From: Bacteroidales bacterium
GTDB lineage: Bacteria; Bacteroidota; Bacteroidia; Bacteroidales; Bacteroidaceae
Assembly: GCA_004555425.1 (NCBI GenBank)
Contig: SFID01000104.1
Span: 1-9,497, forward strand
Direction: 5' to 3'
Length of the DNA: 9,497 nt
Notes under the pieces: model-generated
What the model was told of the DNA's origin: nothing
The model's database searches: none
Seen by the model: the letters and a program-made list of their open reading frames with translations, nothing else
Position numbers and translations under genes: made by a program
Part shown: positions 6,922-9,497 of the stretch, one piece after another
Position numbering within the stretch: position 1 is the first letter of the stretch
Layout: every line of letters starts with the position of its first letter

Positions 6922-6999
6922 GGATGTTTGAATGTATCAGGAGGTGCTTGTCAATATGCTGGATGATTGAAGGTATGAGAAGGTGCTTGTCGATGAGGA
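6922..6999. repeat. 39-bp imperfect tandem duplication in the hlyD leader
   Basis: The first unit is 6922-6960 and the second 6961-6999. Over their first 34 bases they match at 29 positions, including the identical stretch AGGTGCTTGTC. They would lie in the untranslated leader of hlyD, about 75 bases upstream of its start codon on the minus strand. Confidence 0.8.
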
Positions 7000-7050
7000 A
7001 GAACTCTGTACACACACACTTTGCAACGTAATCCCAAGACTATCGAGCCA

Positions 7051-7170
7051 GCAGCCGCAGGCTGCGTTGAAACCGGAAGCCCGAAGGGATTCCCTGAAAC
7101 TAGGAAGCCGCAGGCTTCCGTTGAAACCAGGGAGCGAAGCTACCGCTGAAACTAAGGGAGCAAAGCGACC
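7051..7170. repeat. Hairpin-linker array, copy 2 (directly after tolC)
   Basis: There are five hairpin units at 7051-7065, 7075-7093, 7103-7119, 7130-7144 and 7156-7170, with linkers reading GTTGAAACTA or close variants on the plus strand. The orientation is thus inverted relative to the other two arrays. Stems differ between units: GCAGCC/GGCTGC, GGAAgCCC/GGGaTTCC, GGAAGCC/GGCTTCC, GGGAGC/GCTACC and GGGAGC/GCGACC. The last unit touches the tolC stop codon. Where the TAGTTTCAAC linker would be expected, the minus strand has only TAGC, so the stop TAG coincides with the start of the linker. Confidence 0.92.
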
Positions 7171-7171
7171 G

Positions 7172-8638
7172 CTACTCTCCCAGCCGTCCCAGCGCCTTGT
7201 CCAGCATGCTGCGAGTAATCATTACGTCAATCTGTGCGTCGATGCGCTCGCTGTGGGCTTGCAGCCAGGCGGTTTGTGCGCCGAGCAGGTCGGTTGTGCT
7301 GACAACACCCTCTTTGTGACCCGCCTGTGCCACGCGCAGGTTTTCCTCTGCCTGTTCGAGGTTGTGCTCGCTCAGTCGGAGTTTGCGCTCCGCCTCGTTG
7401 GCGCGCAGGCGGCTTTGGCTCACTTGCAGTTGCACCTTCTCGCGGGCCTCGTCCAGGTTGAGGCGGGCAATCTGTGCCTCCGCCCTGGCCGAGCGCACCT
7501 TGTAGCGGCCTTCGCCCCAGTTCCACACGGGCACCTTGAGCGTCACGCCCACATTCCAGATGCCGCGGAAACGTTTCTCGAATCCGTTGACCAGCGAAGG
7601 ATAGGTCGTGGCGTAGCCGCCCATCAGGGCCAGATGTGGCAGGTAGTCGCTGCGCTGCACCTGCACCTTAGCATCGTAGATGTTCACCGCCTTTTCGAGT
7701 TGGCGCAGTTCGGGGCGCCACTGCCAACTCAGGCTGTCGGTGCTGGCCAAGGGCATTGGCACAGCCGAGAGGTCCTCCATCTTCTCCTCCGCCAGCTGGG
7801 GCGACGATTCGAGCGGCAGTCCGCAAATCTGGCAGAGCAGCATACGCGCGAGGGTCAGTCCGTCCTGCACCTTGAGCAGGGTCATCTCCGCCTCGTTGAG
7901 TTTCACGCTCACGTTGAGGGCATTGGCGCGTGTGGCCACTCCCTCGCGGATGAGTGCTTCAACGTCCTTGTTCAACTGCTGGAGCATATCGCGATAACTG
8001 ATGGCCAGCCGCTCCTTGTTTGCCAGCGAAACCACTTGCCAATACGCCTGGTCCACTTGCAGGATAACCTCCTGCCGTCCGCCGCGCAACTTCTCCTGCG
8101 CGATTTCCTCGGCGTAGTGGGTGATTTGGTTGTAGGCGCGAATCTTGCCGCCCATATAGAGGGGCTGGGTGAGCAGAACAGCGCCTGCCACTGCGTTGCG
8201 CGTGTCCGTGTGGAGGGCATCCACCACGCTTTGTCCCATGCCATTGACCGCTCCCGCCACATTTGGCATCAACTGTCCCGCCTGTTGCACGAGCGGTGCC
8301 AGTTCGGGGTGCTGCTGCACGATTTGCGTCATGGCCTGCGAGAGGTTGCCCGTCATATTGGTGCCGAGGTTGGAGAGCGTGGCCTTCTGATCATCGCTCA
8401 GCAGAGAGATTTCCTGGCTCGTCAGCATATAGCCAGCGGCCAGCGACACCTTGGGCAGATAGTTGGTGCCAGCAGCCTTGCGGTCGTAGGTGGCTTTATC
8501 TATTTGCGTCTGCTGGATGGCCAACTGCTTGTTTTGTTTCAGGGCCAAATTTCGGCATTCGTCCAGCGTATAGGTGTGCTGCGCAAGCATGCCCAGGGGC
8601 AGGATCAGCAGCACAAGGGTAAAAAGGATTTTTTTCAT
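7172..8638 (-). CDS. TolC-family outer membrane efflux protein
   Basis: This is the outer-membrane channel of the tripartite exporter. It has 488 residues from MKKILFTLVLL; an in-frame extension of 80 residues upstream is rejected because it would bury this signal peptide. The signal sequence is about 1-19, with likely cleavage after LGMLA before Gln20. The first OEP-type repeat opens with YTLDECRNLALKQN (23-36) and includes LTQPLYMGGKIRAYN (156-170). The second begins near residue 308 and contains VPVWNWGEGRYK (369-380) and a long coiled-coil region to the end. Residues about 72-148, before the first LTQPLYMGG strand, form an extended Gln/Asn-rich segment compared with E. coli TolC. It is first in the operon, with a good promoter 58 bases upstream of its start. 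Confidence 0.95.
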   Translation of the reverse strand: MKKILFTLVLLILPLGMLAQHTYTLDECRNLALKQNKQLAIQQTQIDKATYDRKAAGTNYLPKVSLAAGYMLTSQEISLLSDDQKATLSNLGTNMTGNLSQAMTQIVQQHPELAPLVQQAGQLMPNVAGAVNGMGQSVVDALHTDTRNAVAGAVLLTQPLYMGGKIRAYNQITHYAEEIAQEKLRGGRQEVILQVDQAYWQVVSLANKERLAISYRDMLQQLNKDVEALIREGVATRANALNVSVKLNEAEMTLLKVQDGLTLARMLLCQICGLPLESSPQLAEEKMEDLSAVPMPLASTDSLSWQWRPELRQLEKAVNIYDAKVQVQRSDYLPHLALMGGYATTYPSLVNGFEKRFRGIWNVGVTLKVPVWNWGEGRYKVRSARAEAQIARLNLDEAREKVQLQVSQSRLRANEAERKLRLSEHNLEQAEENLRVAQAGHKEGVVSTTDLLGAQTAWLQAHSERIDAQIDVMITRSMLDKALGRLGE

Positions 8639-8695
8639 GGCGTCATATTTTCTTAGAAAGGAGGGGAGGCGGGCGTGCCTCCGTCTCTGCAAGTG

Positions 8696-8727
8696 CAAAG
8701 GTACGATATTTCTGTATGGATGAGAAA
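8696..8727 (-). promoter_or_regulatory. Proximal promoter of the tolC efflux operon
   Basis: On the minus strand, TTTC (8724-8727) is followed by 20 bases and TACCTTTG (8703-8696). This matches TTTG / TAnnTTTG with one change in the -33 element. Transcription would start near 8690, leaving a leader of about 50 bases before the tolC ATG at 8638. Confidence 0.75.
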
Positions 8728-8815
8728 CGGAGCGGTATAATTGACCAAACGAAAAGGGAATAGAGCGATTTTTTTTGCGTTGCGGCGGCTTCGTCCTCCT
8801 CGTCCTCGGAGGTGA

Positions 8816-8983
8816 GCAATGTGCCGCACGTCCCTTGAATGGTGATATATCGTAACTACTTAGGTGGTTGCAAGGCAATGTACCTCACCTTGCTTGAAGA
8901 CGTGTGGCTCAGCGATATTGGGCGTATGGCCGAGGTGAGAAATGTACCGCACCTTGCAATTAAAAATCTACCTGAGTAGTTAC
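8816..8983. repeat. Cluster of dispersed repeats with inverted ends
   Basis: Three copies of the ATGTACCGCACGTTGC-type core lie at 8816-8837, 8875-8896 and 8941-8959, all related to the arms of the 615-746 palindrome. The copy at 8875 is followed by GTGTGGCTC (8902-8910), as is the copy at 628 (651-659). The block 8852-8983 is bounded by inverted ends: GTAACTACTTAGGT (8852-8865) and ACCTGAGTAGTTAC (8970-8983), and TTGCAAGG / CCTTGCAA lie just inside. Together these resemble a degenerate foldback or nonautonomous mobile element. No transposase is present. Confidence 0.75.
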
Positions 8984-9078
8984 CCCGAAATGTTAAATCC
9001 AACTTTTTTCGCGCGAAAACTTTTAATATCTTTTATATTTTCGGCCGCGAAAAAATCCCTATATCGTCAATTCGCGCA

Positions 9079-9141
9079 CCGATAAAGCCAAGAAAATTTC
9101 CGATAAAGCCAAGAAAATTTCCGCTAAAGCATATAGAATTT
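9079..9141. repeat. 21-bp tandem repeat, three units
   Basis: Units lie at 9079-9099, 9100-9120 and 9121-9141. The first two are identical (core CCGATAAAGCCAAGAAAATT) and the third is diverged. The 21-base period keeps a reading frame, and the minus strand would encode a repeated EIFLALS heptapeptide. The absence of a credible start between the terminator and the repeat argues against translation. Confidence 0.85.
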
Positions 9142-9176
9142 CCAACTTCCTATGTATTTCTTCCTTTATAATGGGC

Positions 9177-9219
9177 AAAAAAAGAGGAAAGAACCCCGTG
9201 TTTGGGGCTCTTTCCTCTT
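9177..9219 (-). terminator. Strong intrinsic terminator
   Basis: An 11-bp stem (9182-9192 with 9209-9219) is followed, after one mismatch, by a 4-bp GC stem (9194-9197 with 9204-9207) and a 6-base loop. On the minus strand the stem runs directly into seven T residues (9183-9177). The T run is on the minus strand only, so this terminates transcription coming from the right. The only candidate source in the window is the promoter at 9228-9259, whose start site lies within a few bases of the stem. Confidence 0.9.
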
Positions 9220-9227
9220 CGCTAGTA

Positions 9228-9259
9228 CAAAGATAATATATTTTTCTGCGAAATGCAAA
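9228..9259 (-). promoter_or_regulatory. Consensus Bacteroidetes promoter facing the terminator
   Basis: On the minus strand, TTTG (9259-9256), 20 bases, then TATCTTTG (9235-9228) is an exact consensus match. The expected start site is about 9219-9223, immediately before the terminator stem at 9219. The predicted RNA is a hairpin with a U tail, unless polymerase reads through toward tolC about 580 bases further on. Confidence 0.8.
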
Positions 9260-9262
9260 TCG

Positions 9263-9298
9263 TTTTAACATTTCGCAACAATCTATGAAATGTTAAAA
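9263..9298. repeat. 12-bp perfect inverted repeat upstream of the promoter
   Basis: TTTTAACATTTC (9263-9274) and GAAATGTTAAAA (9287-9298) are exact reverse complements with a 12-base spacer. The repeat ends three bases before the -33 element of the minus-strand promoter, an activator- or repressor-like position. A further copy of GAAATGTTAAA lies at 8987-8997. Confidence 0.8.
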
Positions 9299-9348
9299 GA
9301 CGAGTTTTGCACAACCTAGGGTCGCGGATGTGTTATATTACGAGGCGC

Positions 9349-9497
9349 GGTCGCTGCGCTCCCTCTGCCTCGTTTCGGTCGCTGCGCTCCCTTAGTTTCA
9401 ACGGCTGCTTTGCAGCCTAGTTTCAACGGAAGCCTGCGGCTTCCTAGTTTCATTCGGGGACTTCGTCCCCTAGTTTCAACGCAGCCTTACGGCTGCT
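9349..9497. repeat. Hairpin-linker array, copy 3 (runs off window end)
   Basis: There are six units: 9349-9363 and 9377-9391 (GGTCGCTGCGCTCCC), 9403-9417 (GGCTGCTTTGCAGCC), 9428-9444 (GGAAGCCTGCGGCTTCC), 9456-9470 (GGGGACTTCGTCCCC) and 9481-9496 (GCAGCCTTACGGCTGC). Linkers are TAGTTTCAAC or variants, on the plus strand. The first unit is also enclosed by CGAGGC/GCCTCG (9341-9346 with 9367-9372). The array is cut by the end of the window, so its full length and neighbouring gene are unknown. Confidence 0.92.

Larger units (their letters stand above)
6847..7171. other. Intergenic gap between tolC and hlyD
   Basis: This 325-base gap has no credible gene. The half next to tolC holds a hairpin-linker array (7051-7170), and the half next to hlyD holds a 39-bp tandem duplication (6922-6999). 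A CACACACAC microsatellite lies at 7011-7019. A minus-strand open frame crosses the duplication and gives a 13-residue peptide repeat, but it overlaps hlyD out of frame and is rejected. I found no TAnnTTTG promoter on the minus strand. Confidence 0.7.
8639..9497. other. Long noncoding region upstream of the efflux operon
   Basis: These 859 bases carry no gene I can support. From left to right they hold the tolC promoter, a cluster of dispersed-repeat copies (8816-8983), the perfect 14-bp palindrome TTTTCGCGCGAAAA (9006-9019) with a near copy at 9038-9053, a 21-bp tandem repeat (9079-9141), a strong minus-strand terminator fed by its own promoter (9177-9259), a 12-bp inverted repeat (9263-9298) and a hairpin-linker array running off the window end. 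The only open frame of note (minus strand, 9059-9271) runs through the terminator and promoter and is probably fortuitous. Confidence 0.7.

Noticed and set aside
6599..7015. Minus-strand open frame with a HIDKHLLI peptide repeat
   Set aside because: The peptide repeat simply reflects the 39-bp DNA duplication, and the frame continues out of frame through the start of hlyD.
6983..8656. Very long plus-strand open frame opposite tolC
   Set aside because: It is antisense to a clear TolC-family gene, has no recognisable domain, and its Leu/His/Gln/Val-rich composition is that of a shadow frame in GC-rich coding DNA. The similar frames opposite folD (784-1545) and ffh (1941-3149) are rejected for the same reason.
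8639..8878. N-terminal extension of TolC to an upstream in-frame Met
   Set aside because: The extension is basic and low in complexity, would precede a textbook signal peptide, and would start upstream of the mapped promoter motif.
9059..9271. 70-residue minus-strand open frame
   Set aside because: Its start codon is upstream of the strong promoter and the frame runs through the intrinsic terminator, so the promoter transcript would not contain the start. Much of the rest is 21-bp repeat.
9349..9497. CRISPR array
   Set aside because: The constant part is only about 10 bases and the variable parts are self-complementary 15-17 base hairpins, not unique spacers. No cas genes are present.

Overview
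The window looks like chromosomal DNA from a member of the Bacteroidales, most likely a GC-richer Prevotella-type genome. The evidence is a set of promoters of the Bacteroidetes form (TTTG, about 20 bases, then TAnnTTTG), almost no Shine-Dalgarno sequences, a tRNA gene without encoded CCA, and protein sequences typical of the group. Apart from the tRNA, every convincing gene is on the minus strand. The long open frames opposite folD, ffh and tolC are shadows of those genes.

Layout from left to right: 1-476 is noncoding and holds a GC-rich 22-bp tandem repeat, a short 11-bp tandem repeat and a very good promoter for an elongator-type tRNA-Met (477-550), which ends in a strong terminator. A near-perfect 132-bp foldback palindrome (615-746) fills the gap before folD (772-1647). 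Next come ffh (1839-3194) and two overlapping ABC-2 type permease genes (3280-4497 and 4487-5650). These are followed by an HlyD/YbhG-type membrane fusion protein (5863-6846) and a TolC-type outer-membrane efflux protein (7172-8638). The last 860 bases (8639-9497) contain no gene I can support, but are dense with promoters, a terminator and several repeat families.

Read in the direction of transcription (right to left), tolC, hlyD, permease 1 and permease 2 form a tripartite efflux operon. It has an outer-membrane channel, a periplasmic adaptor and two inner-membrane permeases, but no ATPase gene in the window. ffh (signal recognition particle GTPase) and folD (one-carbon folate metabolism) are housekeeping genes that follow, each with its own likely control region.

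The most unusual content is between the genes. Three arrays (5659-5782, 7051-7170, 9349-9497) share one design: a nearly constant 10-base linker (TAGTTTCAAC) alternating with 15-19 base hairpins whose stem sequence changes from unit to unit while pairing is largely kept. Two of them occupy the wide gaps inside the efflux operon, one with a hairpin ending eight bases from a start codon. Separately, a near-consensus promoter at 9228-9259 points straight into a strong intrinsic terminator at 9177-9219, so its predicted product is a hairpin RNA of about 45 bases or an attenuated leader toward tolC. A second dispersed repeat family (core ATGTACCGCACGTTGC and ACCTRAGTAGTWAC) occurs on both flanks of the window.
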